From NCBI GenBank assembly GCA_036924285.1, contig JAYKYS010000019.1:992001-1056000 (forward strand): a stretch of DNA of 64,000 nt, read 5' to 3'. The DNA comes from Asterella californica. Its lineage: Eukaryota; Streptophyta; Marchantiopsida; Marchantiales; Aytoniaceae. The notes beneath the pieces were generated by a model. That model searched no databases, was not told the origin of the DNA, and saw nothing but the letters and a program-made list of their open reading frames with translations. Within the stretch, counting starts at the first letter, position 1, and each line of letters begins with the position of its first letter. Of the stretch, positions 23,905-35,950 are shown one piece after another. Made by a program: the position numbers and the translations under genes.

Positions 23905-25226
23905 TGTCGTGATGTGAATCATTTTACAGTGTAAATAATTCACCTCTCTGTCAAGCGTTAGTCTCTCTGAGTGAAATTAGGACCTCAGAGAAGTCTACAC
24001 TGGAGGATGTTATATATTTTGAGTCTTAGTAGGTTGATTACCATGTAGATGGAGTTAAGCTCATGGGTTGTAATTACATGTCGCCCATGCATGCTTCCTA
24101 GCGAAGTTAGGTTATCTTTCGGGATTACGCGTCGTTTTACATGTCTTCGCATGTAGTTTAGGGTCTATGCTGGCACTTTAGGGGCTTGACGTGATAGCCT
24201 ATGTGCAAATTCAAGTCACCACGTGGATTGGGACACAAAAGGACAGGGGAGTGAAGCTATGAACTCCCATTGGTCCAGTCTTTGTGTACTGCTAAACTTA
24301 GTAGTAGGGGTCTTAAGAGGAGTTCGAGCATTTGGTGAGGGATCTTCAAAATCTGAGAGCACAGGGAGATAGGGTTCGTCGTGCCAAGCACTGTCAGCGA
24401 AATTTTTGATCGATTTGAAGCAATAAAGAAGGAGTTATGGCTGATTGAAGTTTGATTTGTGTCAGAATTGCAGCACTTCTGTTGATTTTGGGGTTTTCGG
24501 TGTCAATCGCAGTAGATTTGAGAAAATCGCTTCAAACCTTCGAGGTCGCGTTCATTGGCAGCAGGGCTACGACTGTCCCCAACTTTTCATGTCAATTGAA
24601 ATTGTGAGTAATTCAGGGCGACCGCTGAAGTAGAGGGGGTCCGAAAAGCTCTCAATCTAGAGCACCAACTTCAGAGAGCGAGATCTGGAGTTCTGTGTAG
24701 AATCAAGAGGCCCAACTTCACAGGAGTGTTCAGCAAGCTGTTTACTGCAAATCCTGTAAGAATCTTTGAAAGTGATCGAGCCAATTCTATGTTCTAGGTC
24801 GAAATAGCTGACTGGGTACCAGAAATTGCCGTAATTTCTCTGCTCAGAACGTTTCTGCCTATATCTCGACACTCTGATTTGATCTCAAGCTGAAATTTCG
24901 TGTGTATGGTCAGTAGGGCCTCATCTACATGTAGGAGGAGTTCTGAAGTCTGAACCATCGTATGTTTCTGAATCTGGACTGTTAAAGTTCGCTGTCTGTC
25001 CTTATTACTGCTAGTCTGACTTGATTTTCACTTCCTGAACATACTGAAGGGTCCATTCGACCTGAGTGAGTGTTTATACTGTTCCCTTTTGATCTGAAGC
25101 CTACCTCTGTATAGTAAGAAACCATAGCCCGAAGTCCAACGCTTCCATGAGTAGACTAAACACAGCCTTCAAGATCTATCACAGCCAGAAGGTTCCGCCC
25201 TTCCCAGGAAAACTCTCAACTCGACA
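23905..25226. repeat. Complete solo LTR of family S (1,322 bp)
   Basis: It begins TGTCG and ends CGACA, a perfect 5-bp inverted repeat. It is flanked by GCGT on both sides (23901-23904 and 25227-25230), or GCGTT if the terminal T is shared. Removing it restores the integrase of B (GCTGCGTTCCTGTC, as in the uninterrupted C copy at 33520). Near its left end is an almost palindromic 30-bp stretch (23914-23943, starting GTGAATCATTTTAC). A TATATATTTT run at about 24010 could be a TATA element if it is read on the plus strand. There is no ORF or internal region, so it is a solo LTR left by recombination. Confidence 0.88.
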
Positions 25227-25230
25227 GCGT

Positions 25231-27239
25231 TCCTGTCTTCTTCAACTCTACGAAGTTCAGAAGACGTTGCTCATGGCTCTCTTCTTCTCCCATGCATTCG
25301 GATACGGCTAACCGGTATGTTGGGACCTCTAACTCAATGGGCACAATAGGTGTCATGCCGTAAGTTAGGTAGAAAGGCGTCTTCTGGATTGTGACTTTAG
25401 GTGAAATCCTGAAAGCTCATAACACAGATGGCAGTTTCGTGTCCCAGTCATACGCATGGTTAACAGTTACCTTGTTCAGGATGTTACACAGAAGACCGTT
25501 CGACTTCTCCGTCAGTCCATTCGCTTTCGGGTTGTATGGCGTCGTCTTTCGATGCTTAATCCTGAAGTATTGGGTCAGGAGGGAGATAGTCTCATTTAAG
25601 AAATGAGTACCCCTATCTGACATCAATTCCAGCGGACATCCATACCTAGTGATGATGTTATGCCAAAGGAACCTTGCTACTACTGCGGCATCGTTCTTCC
25701 TTGTGGCCTCGCCTTCCACCAACTTGGTAGCATAGTCGGTAGCTATTAAGATGTACCGTGCTCGTGTTCTTCTCGCCACCGGGACGATAGGACCCACAAA
25801 GTCGATTCTCCACTTTTCGAACGGGACAAGCGGAAGAATGGGAGTAAGAGGCCACCTTGTTGTAGCGGTCAGTCTTCCCACCCTCTTGCATGCGTCGCAC
25901 TTCTTGATCTCCTGAAAAGTGTCTCGGTACATGGTTGACCACCAGTATCCGGCGTCTAGCATCTTCTTCACTGTGGTCTTCAACCCGTAGTGACCCCCAG
26001 CATCTTCGTAGTGAAGACTTGTGATCATTGATTTAATCTCAGAAGGCTCAAGACATCTCCTTAGCTTCTCGTCATGTCCCTTCCGAAACAGGATACCCTG
26101 GAAGATGGCGTAAGGACCTGCCTTGTGTAAGAAGACAGCCTTCTGTTCCGCATCCAATCCCTCGGGATACTGTCGGTCTTCCAAGAACTTCCTCAAGTCC
26201 TTGAAGATCGACTCTTCTGTGGAAGTTGCGAAGACTGGATCAGAAGATCTAGTCTCGTCTTCTGGGAAGCAGGCAGTACGCCCCCCCCTCAGATGAAAGT
26301 GTCTCTGCGAAAACTGAAAACAACTTCTCGTCAGGAAACTCGTCTTCCACTTCATCTTCTCGTCGTTCTGTCTCTAATCTGGATAGGTAGTCAGCATTAA
26401 CATGCTGTCTTCCAAGTCTGTGCTCAACTGTGTAAGTAAATTCCTGGAGTAGGAGAATCCACCTAGCTATCCTACCAGACAAATCTGCTTTCTTTACAAG
26501 ATGTTTTAAAGAGAAGTGATCCACATAGAAGACAAATGGGTTGGCTAGAAGATAGTGTCTAAACTTCCTACAGGAGTAAATCATGCCAAGACACTCCCTT
26601 TCGGTTGTCGAGTACTTCTTCTCTGCATCACTGAGCTGTCTTCCCGCGTAGTAGATGGGATAAGCCTTCTTCTTCTCATCTTTCTGACTCAACACCACCC
26701 CTATGGCGAAAGCAGAAACATCCACATAGATATAGAAGACTCTTTCCCAATCAGGCGGTCGTAGGACAGGGGATTCCGACAGAAACCTCTTCATTTCTCC
26801 GAATGCTTCCTGCTGCTCAGAAGACCAAACGTATGGTTCGTCCTTCTTCAGCAACTTAGTGAGTCTTCCTGCTACCTCTGCGTACCTGTCAATAAACCTT
26901 CGGTAGTATCCTACGTTGTCAAGGAAGCTTCTCAACTAAGTCAGGTTAGCAGGTGGGTGGAGTTTCATGATGACTTCCACCTTAGCACAGTCGATTTCTA
27001 TACCTCTTCCGGAAATCCTATGTCCTAGCAAGATTCCTTCTGACATACCAAAGAAGCACTTCTCCGGGTGAAGAGCAAAACGATGTTCTCTACACTTCAG
27101 AAAACACTTTCTTAGAAATATCAAGTGATCTTCTTTCGATCCAAACACGCAAAAATCATCCAAGAATATCTCCATAAAGGTGCGAAGATACTCCTTGAAG
27201 ATTGTAATCATCAATCTCTGGAATGTGACGGGTGCGTTG
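25231..27239 (-). pseudogene. RT C-terminal part, RNase H and most of integrase of element B
   Basis: Read right to left, RT resumes after the C insertion at APVTFQRLMITIF and continues with the FLDD site (MEIFLDDFCVFGS). It then gives the RNase H acidic motifs (IYVDVSAFAIG, TTERECLGM, FYVDHFSLKH, NADYLSRLE) and integrase (HYEDAGGHYG, KKCDACKRVGR, RIDFVGPI, LMSDRGTHF, YNPKANGLTEKSN). Lesions: TAG for Gln at 26936, a run of eight or nine C near 26281 that shifts the frame, TGA for Trp near 25414, and a lost base near 25247. It belongs with 23633-23904 and 44760-48695. Confidence 0.88.
27235..27239. repeat. Left target duplication of element C (CGTTG)
   Basis: CGTTG here equals 44755-44759 exactly. 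These two copies flank the whole 17.5-kb element and prove that the two giant LTRs and the gag-pol between them are one insertion. Confidence 0.95.
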
Positions 27240-27805
27240 TGTAGTGACGCAAGATTTCTCCTTTTGCTCATTTAGTATACAAGATATCGTTCCCACAGAG
27301 GATTTGCACAAGTAACGCTGCTCTAAGTTCTAAGATCTGTTCAAACACACAAACACACGGGTTTTGTCTAGAAATCCCGTCTTCTCACAAAACCACACAA
27401 AACCACACGTCTTCCAGACACGCCAAATAGTGCTCTAGAACTAAACAAACAACTACCAACTAAAATATCACACAACTATTCACAGAGAAGCGCTGGAAGA
27501 CAATCTTCCTACTTCTAGGTTGTTTCTTCCGGTCTTCTCGATACCGTCTTCCCGAAGCGGTTCTCGTCTTCTGGGGGTTCAACTCGTCTTCTCACACCTC
27601 CAGAAGGCTGTCCTGCTTCGCAGAAGTCGACTAGCAACGGTCGTTGCACCTTATTCTCACACTCACATTCCAACGGGTTAGATAAATCACAGGGTGTATG
27701 CCCCCTGTAGCCTTCCCAGGCTTCTGCCTACGGAAATAGTCTTCCTGCAGCACTACAACGACATTCACCTTCACGGAAGCTCAATAGAAGTATCGGAAGC
27801 TCACT

Positions 27806-27866
27806 AGAAGAAGATAAGAAGATAAGAAGATGGGGAAGATGGGAGAAGATGGGGAAGATGAGAAAA
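27806..27866. repeat. GA-rich imperfect repeat in the giant LTR
   Basis: Short units such as AAGATAAG and AAGATGGGG repeat here. Matching runs occur near 6546, 18255, 40396, 49643, 53483 and 62446, with different unit numbers, as expected from replication slippage. Confidence 0.7.
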
Positions 27867-28876
27867 GCCAAACAAGAGAAAACAAGATGGAAGGAGTAAA
27901 TTAAGATTCCGACAGGCTTCTAGTCCGGATCCTGACTAACAAGCCATCCTTGCTTGAAATAGTTTGGAGAGGAAGACAACAAACGTGAGTACTGTTGCAC
28001 CGTCTTCTACTCGAGGATGTCGTCTTCTGCTGTGGGAAGAAGGCTTCTTTCTTCTTCACTTCGCTGCTCTGACTGCTCTGTCTTCTGGGATCCCTTACCC
28101 AGAAGACCGTTCGTACTTAGATCCCAAGTGCTCTACTGAACGAGTCAAGCTACACTTCCACAACTGCTGACAGTCACCGCCACTCAAGAAGAACACTTCC
28201 CATGCACAATTGGGAGCGAATTCAATGAACCCACCATCCAGAAGACATGGACAAAGCTTCTGCACTCAAATCCACAATCTATTCCCCGAGAAGAAGTCAC
28301 AATGACATTGGGAAGCTCACTCTCTCTACTTCCTGCGTCTACTCCTCGACACACCAGTCTAGCTAACAGGACTGCACGAGGATGCCGTTCCCTGTTCCTA
28401 GACTGTCCACTACCTCTATCTACATCCTCGAACCACTGCTGGTACGAGTATGCAGACCCCTCCGGTGTATTCCAAGACTATTCGTATGTTTCCAACAACG
28501 GGTGTAGTGCGAAGAACAACCTATCATGTCTCTGCTCTAATGTGTCTCGCCTACCTGTCCATAGAATCGGTGTGTATGTTCAGTTGCTACAGAATTCTAC
28601 AGAACTGGCAGAACTCTATCTCTTACTCTGCTATCCTACTTATGTTGCTGCCGTGAGAACCAGGGGAGGCGACCACCAGGGAGAGAGAGGCGCTGATAGG
28701 AGGTTGTCACCTCACATGCAAGCGGTTCCCCTACCTGAATTGGTCATCTGCCTTGTCCTTCCTACGCTACCTATGCTGCCACATGGTGTCCTAACTAATA
28801 TTACATGGAAAAACTGCCACCCTTAAGATAGCATGTTTGATCTTACTATATTTGGAATTGTTAATGGAGTTACTAA

Positions 28877-31195
28877 CTACTCAGATTGCACGGAGGCAAT
28901 CTCTACCTGATTTGCTCCTAACGGAGCTCCTAACGCGGCTTCAGATAAGCTAGAAAGCCCTGCAGTTACCTCGGGTGTCACTGAGGTGGCTTCCTCCTCA
29001 TCGTCTCTTGCTGGCCCTGCTGTCGCTGCTGCTGCGTCTTCCTCGGCTTCGGCTTCTGCTTCGGAAGACAGAAGCGTCTTCTGGGAAGCGGAGTCGACCG
29101 GTGCTTCTTCCGTCTTCTGAGGCACGGGTGCGAGACTAGGGACCATGAGGACCTCATAGGGATCCGGGGAAGTCGCTTCCTCCACGCGGAATACTTGGTA
29201 AGACAGCTCGTCTTCCTGTCTTCCAAAAGACATCTTGTCTCCCGGGGCGTCTTCTGGAGTCTTCTCGGCTTCCAACGCTGTCACCACCAAGTGTACAGCG
29301 AGATCGAACTCCTCCTTCTCCATTCCGGATCCAGTCGATGGTGCTGGAGCGTGGGAAGATGCGGGTGCAGGTGTCGGAAGCGAGGGAAGATCATAAAGTG
29401 TCTTCACTCCTTCTACCTGTCTATCCAAGTACCTGAACATGCTCTCCCGGCATTCCACCAACATCGCTTTGGACTCGCTGTCCCATCCTCTAGCTAAGGT
29501 AAGTAACTTCTTACCCGCGGTGTAGTTGAACTTCTTCCGAAGCGCTTCCACCGACAGTGCCAACATCTTCTGTGCACGAGCCTCTGCTGCTTCCCGCTGC
29601 GTCTTCTCAACTGCAGCTCGCGCTTCCGCGGCTTCTCGCTGCGTCTTCCATATGGTCTGCTCTTCTGCGAGGGCGGTGATCTTCTCTCACACTCGGGTGA
29701 CTTCCTGATTGCGCTGCTGTACCCGCGCCTGCAACTCCTGGTTGCTCTTCCGAAGCTGCACCAGCTCCTTGGCAAAAGCGGCTGCTTCCGCCTTGTACCT
29801 GGCTGCAAGCTTCTCCGTGGTGCGGAGACTAGCTTCCAGCGACTCCGTCTTCTTCTGGTCTTCCCCCTGTCGCAGCAAGGTGCGCAGGCCAAATCCAGTT
29901 TGTAAGGGCTTCTCCTGTGCCCTCGCTCTCTTCTCCAGCAACTCCATAGCTGGCTGGATCTCCTTCTGGAAGTAGGCACTGAACTCCTCCAGTCGTCTTC
30001 CTGTGGAAGACAAGTTCATCTCCACCACTCGCTCCGCGGTGTCGACTTCGTCTTCCAGAGGCAAGGAAGCCTCTTCCACCACTACGGCCTTCATCTTTTG
30101 CGCATGAGAAGAAGCTACTCTTCTCATCTTCCGGGGTGGAAGACTCCTCATGGCAGGAGCGGCTCTCTTCTTTGCACTTCCTCGCATCACAGCAGGAGTG
30201 CCCATCCATCCTTCGTCTTTTTGAGTCTTCGGAAGACTCCCAAGCGTTGCAAAAGTAGTCTTCTGCTCCGATCGGGTACTCAGCAGGTCTTCTTCCGAGT
30301 CGGACTCAGATCTTGAATGAATGAGGGAGATGGGTGTCCTCGGTACACTTCTGGGACCCATCTTCCTCAGTGGCGTGACGTCTTCCGACCCACTAGACTC
30401 GTCTTCCCTCACCAGAAGCGTCTTCTGGTGAGAGCCGGGCCTCAGCTGTGGCATCTGAGTGGGAGGGGGCGTTGCTGCTGCCTCTCGGTCATCCTCTTCC
30501 GAGGTCTCCTCCTTCACCTCCTGTCGCTCCGTTGGCCCATATCCTGCCAGCTGATCTTCCCTAAGATCCCCCATGGCTACATACAAGTAGCAGAGGAAGG
30601 GCATCAAGTGTCCTCCCGCCGGGGTACCTAAGTATGCTAGCTCTGTCTGTACGTAGTTGTGGATGTACGCACCCCAGTAGATGGGTACTCGGTCATCCCA
30701 CACTGATTCCAGGAACTCCACGTCCTGATCTCCTAAGTACCTTGTCTTCTGCGCTTTCCTCTTGGGAAAGAGATGCAGAAACAACTTCGCCAGGAGGCGC
30801 TTCTTCGGCTCCCGATAAGATTCTATCTTCCAACCGTTCCTCCCCTGTCTGTCTTCCACGAAAAGCCAGGTGCTGCTCCCAGGCACATGCCACGAACTCA
30901 CGATTCTAGGCAAGATCTTCTTCTCGTACCAATATCCTCGGTTCTCGGATTCAGGCCTGTGAAAAGTCTTACGCCATCAGTCTTCAGTCCAGGAAGACGG
31001 TCTTCCCCGAGCTACTTCTGTCTTGCCAAGTACACAGTTACGCGGTGATCACGCTGCCCACACCTCCTCCAGAAGCCCTTGATCTGCGAGGTTCCAATCC
31101 CACAGGAAGAAGTCGAGACCCAACTCCTTGAGGAAAGGAGTGGTCTCGGCCAATTCTGCCGCTGGTAACACCAAGCCTCACGGATGCATCGACAT
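28877..31195 (-). pseudogene. LTR-borne 772-aa protein, 3' LTR of C (four stops)
   Basis: The full 2,319-nt frame is kept without indels from ATG at 31195 to the stop at 28877. Stops are: codon 6 (TGA for CGA in MSMHP-RGL), a TGA for Leu near 31051 (T to G), TGA for Trp near 30977 (TED-WRK), and TGA for Arg at 29687 (VTRV-REK). Three of the four are C-to-T type changes. The 408 codons from 30913 down to 29687 and the 229 from 29566 to 28877 are open. Domain order is as in the B copy. Confidence 0.8.
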
Positions 31196-32086
31196 ACCTG
31201 GAAGATCTGTTGCACTAAACCACAAGCACCTACTATGAGCTGAAGGCTCAGTTCTTCCCGAGTGCCCACAGTCTAGCTTCTACTTCTCAGAAGACGAAAC
31301 TAGTCTTCCAGAAGACAGCTACTCCATCTTCCGGGATTCTAACAGTACTTCCTAGATAGCTCTCGTCTTCCGAGCTATATCTAAACAATCCTATCTAAGC
31401 AAGGCCTCGCATGGATTGCCAAGAAGACAACCCACCTTGCATTACATCCTACTTCCTATCAGAAGATACAAGATTCGCAAAACATAAGTGCATGACAAGT
31501 TCATAAGATGGTTGCGGGCTCCTGCGGTGACAGTGGCCTCTGGGAAGACACTCGGGACAGCTTCCGATTCAATGTCTTTTTCGGAAAACTTCCCGAAGTC
31601 AGACTTCCCTTCACTGGTCTCATCTGTCTTCGTCTTCCTACACGCAATCTATCCTCACAACAGACTCAAGACAATTGCACTCTGTTCTTTTGACTTCTCA
31701 CCTCTCATACGCACTCAGGAGAAGCTTGCTGCTCGGTGGGAAGACATGACCCTCGACCATTCTCTCCAGATTCTGCCAGCAAGTATTCTCACGACTCTCT
31801 TCTAAGTTCGGGAAGAAGAAGGAACGGCTGCTATGGGTCGGACAGAAGAGACCCGAATGGACCCTCACGTCTTTTCGCTCATTTTGCCAGCCTTCCAGTC
31901 TTCTAGTCTCTCTAGGAAGATGAGGAGTTGAGAAGCTTGGAAGACCGGGAGGCACAGGCCTAGTTCCCGACTTCCAACTTCTCGAAATAACAAAACAACT
32001 CACCACACCACTCAGGATTCGTACCAAGTCTCTCTAAACACAAAAGCAAAGCAAATCCATTCTCGATACGAATTGTGTTCAGTCGA

Positions 32087-32114
32087 CTTCCGAAGACGGT
32101 CTTCCGAAGACAGT
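32087..32114. repeat. 14-bp tandem unit, two copies
   Basis: Two units of CTTCCGAAGACRGT lie in tandem. Each unit contains a self-complementary TCTTCCGAAGA core once joined to its neighbour. The number of units varies between LTR copies. Confidence 0.75.
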
Positions 32115-33193
32115 CAAGTTTAACAAGCGTCTTCCGAAGATGTTCCCATCTTCCGAATCGTCTTCTGTTCCAAGTTTCGGGGGTAGAGAGGTAGTAGGGT
32201 AGGGAAATTGATAGTTGGGATCTCCAATTTGAGGGCTAGGAGTAGGGAAGCTCGAATTGAGCTCGGGAAGAAGTAAAGAGATGTCTGACAGAAATTGGAC
32301 AGCGCTTCCGCACCCAATGTCTCAATAGAAAGAATGGGGGGTAGGGTAATCGATCAGACTGCTTGCACACAACCAAGGAAGTGCGGGGAATATCAGGAAA
32401 AGGCGAGAAGAAGTGGGAAGGAGAAAGAACAAGAGAAAGAACCTCTACAGTCTTCTTCTGCTCCCCGAGTTGCCTTCGACCTCCGCGCGCTTCTTGGCTC
32501 TGGTCCTAGCTCCAATGCGACTCCTCACGACTGCGCCTGCTGTCAATCTCTTGGCCACGCCTCGATTCCACCTTCGATTCTACTTGCTACTCTCCAATGT
32601 CAGCTTCTCGGGAGCTCACAGAAAATGCCTTCGCTCTCTGCCGTTTGTGCTCCATCAATTCGATCTCGCCCTTCGTCTAGCTGCCAACTGATTCTCTCCT
32701 ACCTCGATGTCCTTACTCGATTCCTCTCTCAAAGCTAACTCGCGAAGCTCACTATCTCCAATCGATCTTCTCAAGCGCTGTGCTGCGGGAAGTTGGAATG
32801 TGCCTAATGTGCTTCCTTACGCATCTTCCCCGCAGATTAGGAGTTTTCGACCTTAGGTGTTTTCCTGACCTACCTACCTATTCGGTGCGCCCCAGTAGGT
32901 ACACCTACTGTCTTACCCGAAAACTCGTGGTTGGGCCTTCGCGATCGCTGTCTTCTGGAAGACAGGTGTCTTCCGCCGTCTTCCCGTCTTCTGAAGACGC
33001 AACTGAGAAGATGCTCTTCCGAAGACGGTCGTCTTCCGAAGAAGTCAACTTCTTATTACAACCAGCTCTTAAGATCATCTTCCTGCTAAGGGAGACGTAA
33101 TCTTAAGTAACAACGCTTCTTCAGTTATACAAACAAGTTATTATTCTTAAAAATTTCAAAAATTCATGCATCCTGTAATTTGTGGGCACCACA

Positions 33194-33208
33194 TACGCCC
33201 ACCCTCAC
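33194..33208 (-). other. Polypurine-rich tract before the 3' LTR of C
   Basis: It is the minus-strand GTGAGGGTGGGCGTA next to the LTR start. The plus-strand GTGGGC (33182-33187) and GCCCAC (33197-33202) on either side of the junction could form a 6-bp stem. Confidence 0.5.
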
Positions 33209-33251
33209 ATGTTTGCGTCCCCGCAAACATCAGTGTCTTCTGCACTTCTGT

Positions 33252-34616
33252 TTACGTCCAGTACTTCTTGACGCGTCATCCATTAACACGAGTGGTCATC
33301 AGTGTACCGTCCAACTCTTCCAACTGCAAGGAGTCATTGTCGAAGACCTCTAAGACACGGTAAGGTCCCATCCAGCGAAGGTGAAGTTTCCCGGGAAACT
33401 TAAGATGTCGGTTGTCGTAGAGAAGAACCAAGTCCCCGTCCACAACGGTCACCTTCCTCAACTTGCTATCGTAGTTTACCTTACGTTGCGCTTGCACCTC
33501 GTACGTCTTCTCCAAAGCTGCATTCCTGTCTTCTTCAAACTCTACGAAATTCAGAAGACGCTGCTCCTGGCTCTCTTCTTCTCCCATGCGTTCGGATACG
33601 GCTAACCGGTATGTTGAGACCTCTAACTCAATGGGCACAATAGGTGTCATGCCGTAAGTTAGGTAGAAAGACGTCTTCTGGGTTGTGACCTTAGGTGAAA
33701 TCCTGAAAGCCCACAACACAGATGGCAGTTTCGTGTCCCAGTCATACGCATGGTTAACAGTTACCTTGTTCAGGATGTTACACAAAAGACCGTTCGACTT
33801 CTCCGTCAGTCCATTCGCTTTCAGGTTGTATGACGTCGTCTTCCGATGTTTAATCCTGAAGTATTGGGTCAGGAGGGAGATAGTATCATTTAAGAAATGA
33901 GTACCCTTATCTGATACCAATTCCAACGGACATCCGTACCTAGTAATGATGTTATGCCAAAGGAACCTTGCTACTACTGCGGCATCGTTCTTTCTCGTGG
34001 CCTCACCTTCCACCATCTTGGTGGCATAGTCGGTAGCTATTAAGATGTACCTTGCTCGTGTTCTTCTCGCCACCGGGGCGATAGGACCCACAAAGTCGAT
34101 TCCCCTCTTTTCGAACGGGGCAAGCGGAAGAATGGGGGTAAGAGGCCACCTTGTTGTAGCGGTCGGTCTTCCCACCCTCGAGCATGCATCGCACTTCTTG
34201 ATCTCCTGAAAAGTGTCTCGGTACATGGTTGACCACCAGTATCCGGCGTCTAGCATCTTCTTCACTGTGGTTTTCAGTCCGTAGTGACCCCCAGCATCTT
34301 CGTAGTGAAGACCTGTGATCACTGATTTTATCTCTGACGGCTCGAGACATCTTCTCAGCTTCTCGTCATGTCCCTTCCGAAACAGGATATCCTGAAAGAT
34401 GGCGTAAGGTCCTGCCTTGTGTAAGAAGACAGCCTTCTGCTCCGCATCCAATCCCTCGGGATACTGTTGGTCTTCCAAGAACTTCCTTAAGTCCTTGAAG
34501 ATCGACTCTTCTGTGAAAGTCGCAAAGACTGGATCAGAAGATCTAGTCTCGTCTTCTGGGAAGCAGGCGGTACGCCCACCCTCAGATGAAAGTGTCTCTG
34601 CAAAAACTGAAAACAA
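33252..34616 (-). pseudogene. Integrase of element C (one stop near the end)
   Basis: It is open from 34616 to 33276 with HYEDAGGHYGLK and KKCDACSRVGR (zinc binding), RGIDFVGPIAP (first Asp), LVSDKGTHFLN (second Asp, with DKG for DRG) and NLKANGLTEKSN (Glu). The C-terminal GDLVLLYDNRHLKFPGK and LRWMGPYRVLEV follow. There is no chromodomain. A TGA at 33273-33275 replaces Trp in NGWRVKKY and would remove only eight residues. The true end is 33252. This is the most complete integrase in the window. Confidence 0.9.
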
Positions 34617-35950
34617 CTTCTCGTCAGGAAACTAGTCTTCCACTTCATCTTCTCGTCGTTCTGTCTCCAATCTGGATAGGTAGTCAGCATTAACATGCTG
34701 TCTTCTAGGCCTGTACTCAACTGTGTAAGTAAATTCATGGAGTAGGAGAATCCACCTAGCTATCCTACCAGACAAATCTGCTTTCTTTACAAGATGTTTC
34801 AAAAAGAAGTGATCCACATAGAAGACAAACGGGTTTGCTAGAAGATAGTGTCTAAACTTCCTACAGGAGTAAATCATGTCAAGACACTCCCTTTCACATC
34901 TTCTCTGCATCACTGAGTTGTCTTCCCGCATAGTAGATGGGATAATCCTTCTTCTTTTCATCTTTCTGACTCAACACCACCCCTATGGCGAAAGCAGAAA
35001 CATCCACATAAATGTGGAAGACTCTTCCCCAATCAAGTGGCCGTAGGACAGGGGATTCCGACAGAAACCTCTTCATTTCTTCGAATGCTTCCTGCTGCTC
35101 AGAAGACCAAACGTATGGTTCGTCCTTCTTCAGCAACTTAGTGAGTCTTCCTGCTACCTTTGCGTACCTGTCAATAAACCTCCTGTAGTATCCTACGTTG
35201 CCAAGGAAGCTTCTCAACTGTGTGAGGTTAGCAGGTGGGTGGAGTTTCATGATGACTTCCACCTTAGCACAGTTGACTTCTATACCTCTTCCAGAAATCC
35301 TATGTCCTAGCAAGATCCCCTCTGACATACCAAAGAAGCACTTCGCAGGGTGAAGAGCCAAACGATGTTCTCTACACTTCAGAAAACACTTTCTTAGAAA
35401 TATCAAGTGGTCTTCTCTCGATCCAAACACACAGAAGTCATCCAAGAAAATCTCCATAAAGGTGCGAAGATACTCCTTGAAGATTGTAATCATCAATCTC
35501 TGGAATGTGGCGGGTGCATTGCATAAACCAAACGGCATTTGGTTGTACGCGTACGTGTCCCAATCAGTGGTGAAAGTGATTTTCGACTTGTCTTCTTCTC
35601 TGATTGAAACTTGGTTGTACCCAGAATACCCATCCAGGAAGCTCTAGAACTCATGCCCTGCCACCTGGTCTAACACAGAGTCGGTGAATGGTAAAGAGTG
35701 ATGATCCTTCTTCGTGGCCAAGTTCAGCTTCCGGAAGTCCTGACACACTCGGATCTTCCCTGTCTGCTTCTTCGGCACGATGACAATAGGGGCTACCAAC
35801 TCACTACTAAGTACTGGGAAGATGACTCCTGCCTTCAGGTATTGGTCAATCTGGTCCTTCACCAAAAGCGAGTACTTGGGGTTGAGCCGATACTGCATCT
35901 GCCGTGCAGGAACAACGCCCTCCAGCAAGTCAATGCGATGCTCTCCCAAC
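34617..35950 (-). pseudogene. Reverse transcriptase and RNase H of element C
   Basis: RT motifs are complete: VPARQMQYRLNPKYS, RVCQDFRKLNL, FLDGYSGYNQVS, QMPFGLCNAPATFQR, the FLDD site at about 35437-35448, and LLGHRISGRGIEV. RNase H shows IYVDVSAFAIG, ERECLDM, FYVDHFFLKH and NADYLSRLE. Lesions: TAG at 35644 in GHEF-SFLDG (Tyr elsewhere, a C to G change), an 11-bp deletion at about 34892 in SDAEKKYSTTERE that removes the start of the second acidic motif and shifts the frame, and TAG at 34632 (Glu elsewhere) at the border with integrase. Confidence 0.9.

Larger units (their letters stand above)
27240..33193 (-). repeat. 3' giant LTR of element C (5,954 bp)
   Basis: It begins TGTAGTGACGCAAG and ends GGGCACCACA. 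The upstream 2.0 kb (31196-33193) holds dense GTCTTC/GAAGAC motifs and two 14-bp units at 32087-32114. The ORF is 28877-31195. The downstream 1.64 kb (27240-28876) holds a GA-rich run at 27806-27866 and a plus-strand open frame of unclear meaning (28302-28826). Confidence 0.92.

Noticed and set aside
27806..27866. GA-rich run as a polypurine tract
   Set aside because: It lies in the middle of the LTR downstream region, on the wrong strand and far from the integrase/LTR border.
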